A DNA stretch of 64,000 nt. It comes from Dendrophyllia cribrosa (taxonomy: Eukaryota > Cnidaria > Anthozoa > Scleractinia > Dendrophylliidae). This document shows, in pieces, positions 13,601-29,355 of the stretch; the stretch's first letter is position 1, and each line of letters starts with the position of its first letter. The notes beneath the pieces were generated by a model, which saw only the letters and a program-made list of their open reading frames with translations, was not told where the DNA came from and did no database searches. The DNA lies in NCBI GenBank assembly GCA_024195265.1, contig JAJLRJ010000007.1:5662058-5726057 (forward strand), given 5' to 3'. The translations under genes and the position numbers were made by a program.

Positions 13601-14948
13601 ATGTTATCCAAGCTGCGTTGTAGCTCTTTAAAGTGTCCCATACAAGCCAAAAATAAACTTTGAGAAAACATCACTTAGTGCAATGTCGCGAATCATATTA
13701 GTTTTGATATAATAATTCATTAGGTTTTGATATATAATATATTTATTTATAAACGCGTGGTATAGAAGCGCCCATACTTACGCCTATCCCTAGTCTCAAT
13801 CTCTATATTCACACTTGGTCCCCTTTTCAGAGGACATTAAATGCGTTAATTAAATGTAATCTTTTGTTCTTTTCAGAGTTGAAAAGACTAAAGGAAGGTA
13901 ATATTTATTTCATATTTGACGTTATGATGTATGTGAAAACTGTAGTTATTTAGTAAGTTGTTTCGGAAGATCAGATTATTGTGACGATAACATGATATGG
14001 TCTAGAAAACGTTCTTTCAGGTTACATTCTTCTCACTATAGTACTTTTTGTTATATTCAGAACGGAACCTTCATAAGCGCACACCCTAACCCTAACGCAG
14101 CAACCACCCCTCGCCCCCGCACCATCCCCTTCTCCTCTCCCCTTCTGTATTGTTCCTGCTCTTCAGTTTTGTATATCTGACTTACTATACCAAGGTAAAG
14201 TTTTTATAAGTTTCGATATAATATATTTATTTTTTAACGCGTGGTATAGAAGCGGGCCGGAGCGTGTCCATATCTGGAGAGTCAAAGAAAAGGGTATTAT
14301 TGATGCTCTGTAACATTGCTAAGACTTTGTGACATGTTATCCAAGCTGCGTTGTAGCTCTTTAAAGTGTCCCCTACATGCCAAAAATAAACTTTGAGAAA
14401 ATATCGCTTTGTCCAATTTCGCGAATCACTCGTTATCAATTATTTTCCTTTTCGATGAAAGATCATTCTGAATATTTTATTTTGAGAGTTATGTGTTACT
14501 AACTATCCGATACTTATGACATTTCTTTACATAGTGGACTTTATTAGTAAATAACCAAGGTATTGGCAACTGACCCTCTAACCTTCGCGGGAAGGCAATA
14601 AGCGCCCATACTTACGCCTATCCCTAGTCTCACTCTCAATATTCACTCTTGCTCCCCTTTTTAGAGGACATAAAATGCGTTAATTAAATGTAATCTTTCG
14701 TTCTTTTCAGAGAATAGGAAAAAAATGGAAGGTAACAATTATTTCATATTTGACGTTTTGAAGTATCTGTATACTGTAGTTATTTAGAAAGTTATTCCTG
14801 AAGATTACTCGTATTTTGCCAAACATATTGCGACGATAATATGATATGGTCTAGGAAAAGTTCGTTTATTAAATTCTCCTCACTATAGTACTATTTGTTA
14901 TATTCAGAACGGCACCTTCAGAAGCACACACCCTAACCCGAACACGAA

Positions 14949-14985
14949 TCCCCCCCCCCCCCCCCGGCCCCCCCCCCCCCCCCCC
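14949..14985 (+). repeat. C-homopolymer tract in the degenerate edge unit
   Basis: Two C runs separated by GG replace the CCACCCCTCGCCCCCGCACC segment of the normal unit. It marks the transition from the homogeneous core to the diverged right edge. Assembly length here may be unreliable. Confidence 0.8.
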
Positions 14986-15456
14986 TCCAACTTCTGTATT
15001 GTTCCTGGTTATCAGTTTTCCAACTGTTTATCTGACTTAAATTCATATTCACTCTTGCTCCCCTTTTCAGAGGACATAAAATACGTTAATTAAATGTAAT
15101 TTTTTGTTATTTTCGGAGGATAGGAAAAAAATGGAAGGTAACAAATATTTAATATTTGACGTTTTAAAGTATCTGAATACTTTAGTTATTTAGAAAGTTA
15201 TTCCTGAAGATTACTTGTATTTTGCCAAACTTATTTCGGCGATAATATGATATGGTCTACAAGAAGTCCCATTATAAAATTCTTTTCACTATAGTACTAT
15301 TTGTTATATTCAGAACGGAACCTTCATAAGCACACGCCCTAACCCTAACGCGGCCACCACCCTCCTCGCCCCCGCCCCCGCCCCGTCCCCTTCTCCTCTC
15401 CCCTTCTGTATTGTTCCTGCTCTTCAGTTTTGAAAAGTATGTTTGCAACTGTATAT

Positions 15457-15718
15457 CAGAAACCCATAAGTGGGTTGAAACGTGTAACGCGCATTCACAG
15501 CTTCCGAATATTCATTTTTTGCTTAGTACCATATTTGGAAACCCCTCGGTCCCTCGAGATGTTGGAAGCAAGTTGTTCTTGCAAATTGATTGGTTAATAT
15601 TTTTATCGTGATTTTCCAAATATGGCTGTAATAACTTCTTAGCAAATTGAATAATCGGAAGCTTGTTTTGAAGCGTGCAAGAGACAGTTGCACGTTTCAA
15701 CCCAGTTATGGGTTTCTG
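15457..15718. mobile_element. 262-bp foldback MITE in the last array unit
   Basis: Terminal inverted repeats start CAGAAACCCATAA and extend inward for about 85 bp per side with gaps, for example ATATTTGGAAA against TTTCCAAATAT. The 7-bp direct repeat TGTATAT flanks it (15450-15456, 15719-15725). Related array units at about 6083 and 15010 show the empty site (CAACTGTTTATCTGAC), which supports a clean insertion. It is non-coding; the superfamily is unclear (CA...TG ends with a 7-bp duplication). Confidence 0.85.
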
Positions 15719-16050
15719 TGTATATCTGACTTACTATACCAAGGTAAAGTTCAATAAGTTTATAAACGCGTGGTATCAGTTTTTGCTTCTGTCCCGCTTA
15801 TTGCATTCATTTTTTCCTGACTGGCTCAGTTTCTCCCACCAACCTTCATTTTTTGCTACAATAGTTTCTATTTTTTACCGGGGCTTTTTTCCCGCCTGGT
15901 AGGTTACCTATTTAGTCCCTGTACGCTTAAAGACTTAGATGCGTATCCGAAAGGCCTTCTTTGTAACATTGTTTGCTGTCCACGACGACCTGCTGAAGTA
16001 AAGGTTTTTGCCATAACTATAACCCCAGATAGCTATAGAGAAATTTTATA

Positions 16051-16314
16051 GCGTTCCGCCCAGGTGACGTCATATTTGGCAGCATTGCATTGTGGGATCG
16101 AAATGCGGACAAATATTTCAAAATGGCTGCCTCGGAAACACCAGTTTTCGCGATTCCTGTACATGTTGTGGATAATTGTCGAGTTGTACCCAAGAACAGT
16201 GCTTCGTAGCACCTGCTTTTTTCGTAGCTACCTGCATAGTTCTTGAATGTTTGTACGCATTTCAATACGATGATGCTGCGCGCCAATTCTGTTTTTAGAA
16301 TCTGGGCGGAACGC
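16051..16314. mobile_element. 264-bp MITE flanked by TA
   Basis: Inverted termini GCGTTCCGCCCAG and CTGGGCGGAACGC are flanked by TA on both sides (16049-16050, 16315-16316), compatible with a Tc1/mariner-type duplication. It contains GTGACGTCATATTTGGC near the left end. Short reading frames on both strands here are not convincing. Confidence 0.65.
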
Positions 16315-16316
16315 TA

Positions 16317-17223
16317 TTTTCAAACGCAAATCATTGGTCGTTTCTTATGGAGACGCCATCTTAAAACACAGTAAAATGGCATAGAATTTCTTAGTGACTA
16401 GTGTTTCGTGTCTTAAAAAGTTTAATTCAAAACAAATTGAACATTAACACGGCTACCTAAACAGAGCGGCGTAAATTGAAGTCTGAAAGAATTGCAGCGA
16501 GGACGATGTGTCTTTCAAAAATTCACAGCTAAAGGACACAACAAGTGTTAAAACATCGTTACCTGTAGTAGATATGTTTTTTTAGTCCAATTCATCAGCA
16601 CCAAATTTTAAAACATCGAAGTACGAGCTGAATCGATCGCTGTTGTTTACAAACTTGCTCGTTTTAGTTCCTGCAGCCGTACTGGCAAGATCGTTTACCT
16701 TCAACCGCTTAAAACAAAGATACGCGTTTTGCTTTTAATCATAAACTAATCATGGGATATTTGAATAAAAATTTCAAAAGACGATTTTTTTGTCCATTTT
16801 TATGTGTTTGTTCATTCATTACGTAGGTTAAAAAGCGATTTTATGTAAACAAAACAACACTTAGATTTTATAGTTCTAACTTCACTCGCGTCGCCGTTAT
16901 GCACAGATGTCTGTGTATTTTTTGCAATTTTGATTTCCAAATCAGTTTCTCGTGTATTTTATTCGGAAATTAGTCATACTGGTTATTCTAGACCGAGAAA
17001 AAGTTATTTTTGTGAGCTTTTGTACAGTCTAAATGCACTGTGCAGACGGTCGCGTAGTACTGTTTTTGAGAAATAGCCCGGTCGTCAATCTTAATTCTAA
17101 TTTTTCTTGTGCTTCCGACCTTTCACCTTAGTTAAGCTTATCATCAGCTTTCTGTTCAGAGAGCTTCGCTGTTAGGCTAAGCCCATATATATGACTATAC
17201 TAATGTTTTATTTTTGTCATTAG
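16317..17223 (+). other. Region upstream of Roc-COR exon; 5' exons not identified
   Basis: No reading frame or confident exon was seen. The downstream exon begins at a splice acceptor, so at least one upstream exon must exist. It may be a short exon here or lie beyond the tandem array. No LRR or ankyrin repeats, which often precede Roc in ROCO proteins, were found in the window. Confidence 0.4.
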
Positions 17224-22440
<5,217 letters not shown>

Positions 22441-22805
22441 ATAAGTAACTTTAGTATGTTTCTGCTCTGCGCCATATCCAGATGGATTGGCTCGTTGCCA
22501 TTGCGGCCCAGATTAGAGACCTTTAGATCGTAGTACGAGTTCGTATACAAGATTGAATACGGGTACAACTTTTCAAACTGAGTGCGCATGCCTTAGATTT
22601 TTATTTCTTAACCAATGGCCTCCTTCTTTAAAGTTTGCAACAGAAAGCAAAAATATGCTACTGTCCTGAGCACTTTTTTGATATTATAACACTGTAATTT
22701 ATAGCATGAGAAAACAGTCGTTTCGTTTCGCTGCGCACCACTGTTTCACAGGGGCCCCAGTGGTGGAGCCGCGAAGCGACGTCTGTTTACTCAGGCTACG
22801 TAGTT
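22441..22805 (+). other. 3' flank of the Roc-COR gene
   Basis: It probably holds the 3' UTR. No canonical polyadenylation signal is seen within 300 bp apart from the near-consensus AATAAG at 22439-22444. A short inverted motif (GAAACAGTCG/GACGTCTG around 22700-22790) flanks CGTTTCGCTGCG. No gene was recognised. Confidence 0.4.
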
Positions 22806-22807
22806 TA

Positions 22808-24337
22808 TAGATCGTTTTCACGTGACGTCACGACAGATCCGCCGCCATATTGGTGGACCACTTTCGATTGCGTAATAGCAGTAATAGGGTGCAATGCAAG
22901 TCATATCTACAGTTGTCGCATTTTAGAAATGAATACTTCGGGATGTAAAGCAAAGTCTGGGGAAAATCTTTATTTGACTTGTTCTTTCCTATTTCGAAAT
23001 ATGCTAAGAAGTTGGAATCGCGAGTTAAGCAGCGTTATTTGGAGAAAATCTCGGCAATTAGAATCCATCCCATGTCGACATTTATTCGAGCCGGACTGCT
23101 TGTCTCATATTCAAACAGTTGAATCAACAGCCTTTACACCCACTAACAGTTTAAAACTTTCCGATGCCTACACTAGGAGCTTATAATAAAACAGTGTCCG
23201 TATTTATAGTTAGCGTACTACAAAGCTAAATCATTGCTACAGACAAGTTTGTTTAGCGAAGGTGAGACATTTCCAGCGATGACTCAAAATCTCGATTTTA
23301 ATCAACACGGAAAGAGAAGGAACAGTTTCGTCTGCTCATTGCCTAGGTTGTAAGGCTGGGCAAGCAGAATCCTTTTCAAATTATATGGCGAGTGTTTGTT
23401 TGGAACTGATCAAGAAGCATAGACAACACCCCGGCTCATGCAGTGATAAACTCAGTCATGTACACAAGTTTTGTACATGCGAGTGGAGAATTTTTAACGA
23501 TCAGTTTGAAAGAGAGACTAGTGGGCAGCAATTGCGAAATATAAGCTGCAAAAGTTATTTATTTCTCCTACATATTTCGTTTAACTATCGTAGACTTCAT
23601 CAGGGAGTTTTAGGTCTGTATCGAAGCCATAAAAGCGGAAATCGCACGAGCGCAAACAACAGCCGAGAATGTTTTGGTCGAATTTGCGTAAAAGGAAAGG
23701 CGAAACCGTATGAAATATTTCAGTAGGGCAAGACATGAAATATTCTTGGGGGCTTAGTTTTAGCTTTTGGAGATTCGTTCTCGAACACAATATCAGACAT
23801 TTGTCTTCCGGGTTTAGTTCGCTTTTTTTTGCTGCGATTTTTTCGGCTACAATCGCTTTGGCTTTTTTTATTCCTTTTGATTCCTCTCTCTGCATGTTCT
23901 CGCTGCGACGCTTGTTCGACGTTTCTTTTATCCTGTTCTTTTTTGTGTCGTTCCCGAGTATTAACGAAACCCAGTCAACATTATATCTATCCCTGTTATA
24001 GCCGCTTGTCCAGAAAATTGAAACAAAATATCCGGCTTACACACTATCGTTCAAAACTCGTCCGTAAGGATTCTGCCCGACTAATAGCAGAAATCCATCG
24101 CGATCGCCTCTCTTGCGGCAATTTGTCGGTTTCTTTACTTTGATTCATAACTGCAGAACGTACTCAAGTGAAATAAATACCCCTATCTCGACCGCATTTG
24201 CTTCCACATCGAACAATTGATCACAGCACCCGTATAATTAAGAGGACGCGACTCGGGTTTGTTTACACTTTGGTCCACCAATATGGCGGCGTAGCAACGG
24301 TTGTCAAGATTTTCGTCACGTGAGTGAAAACGATCTA
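22808..24337. mobile_element. 1.5-kb TIR element, possible THAP remnant
   Basis: Inverted ends TAGATCGTTTTCAC and GTGAAAACGATCTA are flanked by TA on both sides. Subterminal CCGCCATATTGGTGGACCA matches TGGTCCACCAATATGGCGGC inverted, and both ends carry CACGTGA. Near the left end, one frame reads AVIGCNAS (about 22881-22904) and another, after a shift, reads FFPISKYAKKLESRVKQRY (22982 onward). This resembles the start and middle of a decayed THAP (C2CH) DNA-binding domain as found in P-type transposases. The rest has several short frames on both strands with no recognised motif. The element is non-autonomous or decayed. Confidence 0.7.
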
Positions 24338-24339
24338 TA

Positions 24340-25995
24340 GTAACTTCGGGTGATGGTATCAATCAGTACTTTTTTATATAATGTATAATACCTTGAACAT
24401 ATCTGTTATAAATAATAACAGCACATCAGTACCAGAACTAAGAAAGTTATTATATTTGCAGTGCTAGAAATTTCAGTATACAAACAATAAACCTTTAACA
24501 AAATGTTGCGTGATATTTAGATATATTTACGTGATATTTAGATATATAGAGAGAGCAGTTAGTCAAGTTCTTTCAATGTCGGACTTTCGACCTGATGATC
24601 ATTGTTTCAAAACGTGGTCTCTACCTCGTGTTTTGGTGCTAAATAAGACACTTTACTCAAAATAACTTTTATACACCAAGGTGTATGAATGGGTACTAAG
24701 AAAAAAATACTTGGGAAAAGCTAACAACATCTCATCCAGGAGGAGCACGGGCGAGTAGTAATGCTTCTAGTCTCTTTATCTTACAGCATCCGACTCATTC
24801 AACCCAATGGAAAGACTTGCTCCAATTTTCTCGTATTTTTCTCTGCAATGATAAAATTTTTTGGATTCTGTAAGACGAAACGCTTGGATTGCAAGAGGGC
24901 GCCTTATTTATCATTGAGTATGTGGAGAAGAAAAGCAAAGCAAACTAAAAGTCCACCGAATGGAATAATGAGCATGGACTTTACCGTCTTTATTGTGGAA
25001 ATATTTTTTTTCTTTTTATAATTTGTTGAAGATGAAATGTTTGCAAAATATTATCCACGAAGTTATACCGCAAAACATTCAGTCAATGATGGATTCGCGC
25101 GAAAACCAAAACGCGCCATTTTCCCATCACTGAACTGGGGGGTGGGGGGGTGGGGGGGTATTAATTTTTCATTTGAAATGTCCAAGATTGTAGCTTAGAA
25201 TTAAAGATGTGGGGTGAGTTTTAATATGTAGTGCCCACGTGATTCAAAAACAAAAACGAAGACTGTTAAAGTCAACCGAAAAATTAAAAAAAAGCGCAAC
25301 AAAAATGAAAAAAAAAAACACGGGATTGTCCAATGATTTTTTTTTTAAATCAAAGTTTATATTTACCATTAGGGGCCAAGATGCAGGGCCGAATTGATCA
25401 CCGCTCTTAGAAAACGCGGTAGAATAGACTAATCGTTTGGTGGACGACTAAATGATTGCAAGAGATAGAAAAGGAATTAAGATAACGATAGTTAGATCGC
25501 ATTTACAAAAAAAAGTAAGGAAATAGCGCGCGGCATTGTTTATCAACGAATAGACTGCGATGATAAAACCAATGAGATTCGCATATTCGTAATAGACCGC
25601 GGTGAATGTTATAACTCTTATGTCGTGTCATAGACTAACTGTACGAGTGAAAATTGTCAGTGCTGAGATGTTTGGCAAATGCTATAATTTGCCATTATAC
25701 TCCTCAAATGAGTGCTTGCATTTGTTTGTTTTCTTACAGAGCTTTTGTAATCGTCGACAGCAATATATATACGCGTTTGGTGAATTGTGAATTGTGAACG
25801 TGGGGACGACAGTAAAAAGATAGAGGTGTTTTATGATTTCTAAACAAATAGAGAAATTGATGAGTGAGAAACAGAACTAAGAAGTTTAAAATCTCTATCA
25901 TTTTTCAGGTCAACCCTTTCATGACAACTGATATTCACCTACTGAAGTGTTGCATGCGCAGAGACGTAACCGCTGTAGTCTGTGAGAGATCCATT
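24340..25995. other. Intergenic, no gene recognised
   Basis: AT-rich sequence with short chance frames. It contains a G-rich run at 25137-25159 with GGGGGTGGGGGGG-type stretches that could form a quadruplex. No splice-bounded exon or TIR pair was identified. Confidence 0.5.
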
Positions 25996-25999
25996 TTAA

Positions 26000-26347
26000 G
26001 GGGGCAATGTCACCTACAATTTGTACACCAACTTTTTGTATTTTAAAAAGTCCTAAAAATTAAATATGTCGAACTGAAAAATTAAAATCCAACCTTTTTT
26101 AACATTGCTAGAATGAAAATGGATTGCAATTTGAAAAAAATTGGCCTATTATTGAAGTTTCAATTTCTTCCCTGAGTCGTATAGAGAAATGACTCTGTTA
26201 AAAGTTTAATTTATATAAATCTTTTCTACCGTTGAGAAAATACATTGTATTTTTCTTTCGCATCCCGTGTCTAAGCAAAGGTTCTTAGTCAAATACCAAG
26301 GATAGGTTACAACAAAAACCAGCAAAATCCGGTGCCATTGCCCTTTC
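26000..26347. mobile_element. TTAA-flanked MITE, copy 1
   Basis: Termini GGGGGCAATGTCACC and GGTGCCATTGCCCTTTC are flanked by TTAA on both sides (25996-25999, 26348-26351), the target-site hallmark of piggyBac-type elements. The interior shares AATGGATTGCAA.TTGAAAAAA.TTGGCC with the copy at 41.2 kb. Confidence 0.75.
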
Positions 26348-26699
26348 TTAAAAAGTCCGTAAGGTGGAATTTGACTGTGTTTGAGTGCTTAGTTAATAAT
26401 CATCAGTATGTATGTATGTGGTATATGGTAGTACTAAGCCTGTATCCACGAGATGGCTCTTAGAGCCCCTTTGATTATGTATGGTAGTACTGAGCCTGTA
26501 GCCGTGATTATGTGAAGAGATTGAACTGAAGTCCTCCTTTTGTGCTTTGGGAAACGTTTTGTGATTCGCTTCGAACAGAAACTCGTGCGGGTGATACGCA
26601 AGTCTACACGCGAGAAAATCGTTCCGAACATTTTCTCCGAAAGTGGCAAAGTTAGTCAAAGTCACGGCTTTTTTCTTTTGTAGTACTCATGCTGTAAAC

Positions 26700-26900
26700 C
26701 TGAGTTTATTAAGCGGCCCTGTATTAAGCGGTCACCCTCTATTAGCGGTCACTTAACAAATCCCCAGAATTATATCGCTCCCCATATTTGCTGTAAACTT
26801 GACCTCTTTTAAGCGGTCACCCCTATTAAGCGATCACCTCTATTAAGCGGCCAGTTGGCTATTCCCCGAGATTGAAAGCTTAATAGAGGTTTGACTGTTT
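26700..26900. repeat. Degenerate AAGCGGTCACC repeats, pogo/Tigger-like ends
   Basis: Repeated TATTAAGCGGTCACC motifs end in AATAGAGGTTTGACTGT. Similar wording (GTGGTCGCTTAAGAGAG...GTTGACTGTA) occurs at 50960-51030. These resemble terminal regions of pogo/Tigger-type transposons as remembered from other genomes; no transposase is present. Confidence 0.45.
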
Positions 26901-26960
26901 AACCATAATTACCGATTGCGTAAACAAAGTCAAACTTAAAAGCATTTGATGGAGCTCTTA

Positions 26961-27142
26961 AGGCTGGTTTTCACTAGCGCATAAGCATAAGCACAAGCCA
27001 ACATACGCAGACTCAGTAACATGTTGATCATTAGTGCCTATTGTTCTGTTTTGTTCAAACAATTGGAACTAATGAATAACACGTTACTGAGTCTGCTTAT
27101 GTCGGCTTGAGCTTATGCTTATGCGCTAGTGAAAACCAGCCT
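26961..27142. mobile_element. 182-bp Harbinger-type MITE
   Basis: Inverted ends start AGGCTGGTTTTCACTAGCGC and pair almost throughout the element, including GCATAAGCATAAGC and CAGACTCAGTAAC. TTA lies on both sides (26958-26960, 27143-27145), matching the TWA duplication of PIF/Harbinger elements. Confidence 0.85.
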
Positions 27143-27537
27143 TTAGTGGGTAAGTTTTTAATACATAAATGTCTTTTAAGTAATGATCCGCATAAGAAGG
27201 ATAGCGTTGAACGGCAATGCACGATGGAATGTCAACTTTAATTTTTTAATTGTTACAACTAGTGATCTCATTGGCCTAGACTCAAAAACCGCTAAAAAGT
27301 TAAGGTTCAAGGTGCATTTTGTCTCATTTTTTTAAGGTTTCAAGTAATTTGAGACTCAATCGCACAACATGCAATTTTTATAAGATATTATATTTGGGGA
27401 ACTTAATCAAAGAAGCAAAATTATTAGCTATTGTCTTCTGCTATTCTGATTGGTTAAGCACGAACATTTCCTAAAATTTATTTGATGCAAATGGATTTTC
27501 TTCATTTTTATAATGAAATATAATTATTAACCATCAG

Positions 27538-27725
27538 CTCCTCCTACTATTCTTGAAATCAAAGATATTCTATGTGGGAAAGAGCCAATGCCGCAGAACA
27601 ATGAAGTTTGCTATCGTTCTTATGTGGAGCATTACTTAATATGTGATGCTTGTCATCTTGACACAGTTAATATTAAACGACGTATACATGTAAACATTGA
27701 TAAATATTCTGGTTGGCCTGATTGA
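27538..27725 (+). CDS. Orphan exon candidate (Cys-containing, terminal)
   Basis: After an acceptor-like TTAACCATCAG there is a stop-free run of 61 codons, ending at TGA 27723-27725, in the phase used by most introns of the Roc-COR gene. The product begins PPTILEIKDILCGKEP and contains four cysteines, including CDAC. No family is recognised and no start codon is visible. It may be a real exon, a decayed gene fragment or chance; base composition is more coding-like than the flanks. Confidence 0.28.
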
Positions 27726-27782
27726 AATCAGTCGAGACCTGGTTTTGTTAATGCCAATTGAACTTTATTTAGGCAATCGGCC

Positions 27783-27975
27783 CTGACTCGTCCCCAGTCG
27801 TCTCTCAATTAACGAGAGAAGCGCGGCCGAGGGGAGCGCGAAGGGCGACGGGAAGGAGGAACCTTTCCTTTTTCTCCTTCCCATCACCCCCTTCGGTCGC
27901 GCTTCTCTCGTTCCAAGTCTATCCCCACGCGCGTCTCCCGCGTCTTGCCTAGAAAGATGACTGGGGACGAGTCAG
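27783..27975. mobile_element. 193-bp Mutator-like MITE
   Basis: Termini CTGACTCGTCCCCAGTC and GACTGGGGACGAGTCAG are flanked by the 9-bp direct repeat CAATCGGCC (27774-27782, 27976-27984). The interior is GC-rich with CCTTCCCATCACCCCCTTCG on one side and a matching purine-rich tract on the other. A single related end (GACTCGTCCCCAGT) lies at 28486. Confidence 0.88.
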
Positions 27976-28132
27976 CAATCGGCCCTCAGCATGGGTTTCT
28001 GATGAATGGAAACATACAGTGTACAAGTTAACATGAATGTAAGTTAGCAAGCTATAAAGGGACTTAAGGTATGTTTTTATCTCTGAATTAAAGCTAAGAT
28101 TTGTGTGTTGATGTTTGTCTTTTTTGTAGCAG

Positions 28133-28235
28133 GACAATGCTGTTGCTCTGCAGGGAGGCAGTTGGGAAGAACTTTACGTGTGGGACGACTACTTTTTGAC
28201 ACAATTAACACTGAGTGTAGCTACCATCTGTAACG
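28133..28235 (+). CDS. Orphan internal exon candidate
   Basis: A strong acceptor (TTGTCTTTTTTGTAGCAG) and a good donor (AACG|GTGAGG) bound 103 nt that are open in phase 0 (DNAVALQGGSWEELYVWDDY...). It leaves one base for a further exon. No protein family is recognised. A Cys-rich alternative frame in the same interval hits a stop before the donor. Possibly part of the same unit as the candidate exon at 27.5 kb. Confidence 0.3.
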
Positions 28236-28860
28236 GTGAGGGGTATTCCTTAAAATGTTTGATTTGGGGTGTGTGGCCTGCTTCTTAAAACCTTTGCCAA
28301 CTTTCAGACCCAACTTTACCGATTTTGCCCTTTTAAGATATCATTCATATGGCAGGCCAAAATGCCTTTTGGACTAGAAGGCAAAACAAAACTGTCAAAT
28401 TTTATAACAACTTTAGACTGAAAGAGCACATACCTCGAGTTTTATAGGATAGTACTCCCCCCGGATATCTATGCAAATCGTTTCAGACTCGTCCCCAGTT
28501 GCTATCTCTCTGAGCCGGACTCCCTTATGGCCAGCTCTAGCTTTCCGCCTTATAGGGAGTTTAGTTGTGGCCTTACAGGTGTGTGAGCGATTTGAGTGCG
28601 TTGGCTGTACTTCCATTAATTTGTTTCACGTCTTTATCACATTGTAAAAATACGTCATATGGCTTTTTTTCTTCAATGGTATGTTTTTTATATACTGGAA
28701 ATAAACTCAAGAAAATATACAGAAGTTATTCAGTGAAACGCTGTGCGATACGGCTGCGTAGTTTTCTCGCCTCGAAGCTCGAAAAAATAGAAACAGACGA
28801 ATAAAAGTGCCCACTTCGAATCACACAAATTTTCGCTAAACGTGCTAATATAAATGTTTT
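28236..28860. other. Intergenic, nothing identified
   Basis: Short frames on both strands without splice support or recognised motifs. It holds the isolated MITE-like end at 28486. Confidence 0.4.
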
Positions 28861-28924
28861 TTAGTATAAGTTTATAAAAGTGTTGCTTTTCTTCTAGCGC
28901 GAGGTCAGAATAGTGTAATAACGT

Positions 28925-29355
28925 GTCTGTTTGCAGTTGTTTTAGTGCTATTCGTACTTTTAGTGCGTTTGAGTGCGTATTCGCACCTTTAATGTGTTTG
29001 AGCGCGCGTTTGTACTTTTAGTTCGTGTTCTATTAGGGACAACCGTTTTCGGTTAGTTAGGTTGGTTGGATTTTTTTCGTGTTCTATTGGGAAAAAACTT
29101 TTTTCGGTTGGTTTGGTTGATCAACCATTTCAACCAGCTCTGAACCTGGTTGAAATGGTTGAAACCGAAAAAATCGAAAATGGTTGAAACCGGTTTAGGT
29201 TGAAACGGTTGACCCAATAGAACACGACCTTAGTGCGCTTATGTGCGTATTCGCACTTTTAGTGCGTTTGAGCGCGCGTTTGTACTTTTAGTGCGTTTAA
29301 TTTGAGTGCGTATTCGTACCTTTAGTGCGTATAGTGCGTTTTAGTACGTGTTTGT
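28925..29355 (+). repeat. TTAGTGCGTTTGAGTGCGTA minisatellite with an inserted hairpin element
   Basis: Variants of CTTTTAGTGCGTTTGAGYGCG recur at 28930-29030 and again at 29228-29350. Between them (about 29020-29228) lies an insertion whose ends, GTGTTCTATTAGGGACAACCG and GACCCAATAGAACACGA, are inverted. It also carries a second internal copy of GTGTTCTATTGGG. The right edge meets GTTAAGGGACACTGTC, a lone end of the TTAA-flanked MITE family. Confidence 0.65.

Larger units (their letters stand above)
5625..15775 (+). repeat. Higher-order tandem array of 733/849-bp units
   Basis: A landmark (ATGATATGGTCTAGAAAAAG) recurs at 6317, 7049, 7898, 8631, 9480, 10213, 10944, 11677, 12526, 13259, 13992 and 14841. 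The steps are 732, 849, 733, 849, 733, 731, 733, 849, 733, 733 and 849 bp. Short (S) and long (L) units differ only between the CGCGAATCA motif and GCGCCCATACTTACG: S carries a second copy of an AT-rich/ACGCGTGGTATAGAAGCG block, L carries an unrelated segment beginning TCGTTATCAATTATTTTCC. S-L pairs give a 1582-bp higher-order period. Older, diverged edge units of about 240-415 bp lie at both ends (landmarks at 5664, 5902, 15247). Every unit contains CACCCTAACCCTAACG, a telomere-like motif. A 62-codon reading frame repeated in each unit follows from the periodicity and resembles no protein family. Confidence 0.95.

Noticed and set aside
6317..14180. A 62-residue protein repeated in eleven array units
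   Set aside because: It follows the DNA period, has no domain, and its conservation is no higher than that of the flanking non-coding unit sequence.
5625..15775. Spliced-leader or 5S/snRNA gene cluster
   Set aside because: No Sm site with a downstream hairpin, no 5S-like internal promoter and no conserved small RNA were recognised in the units.
22929..24143. Several 85-113-codon frames inside the 1.5-kb TIR element as separate genes
   Set aside because: They overlap on both strands, lack motifs and lie within a decayed transposon; only a possible THAP trace was kept.
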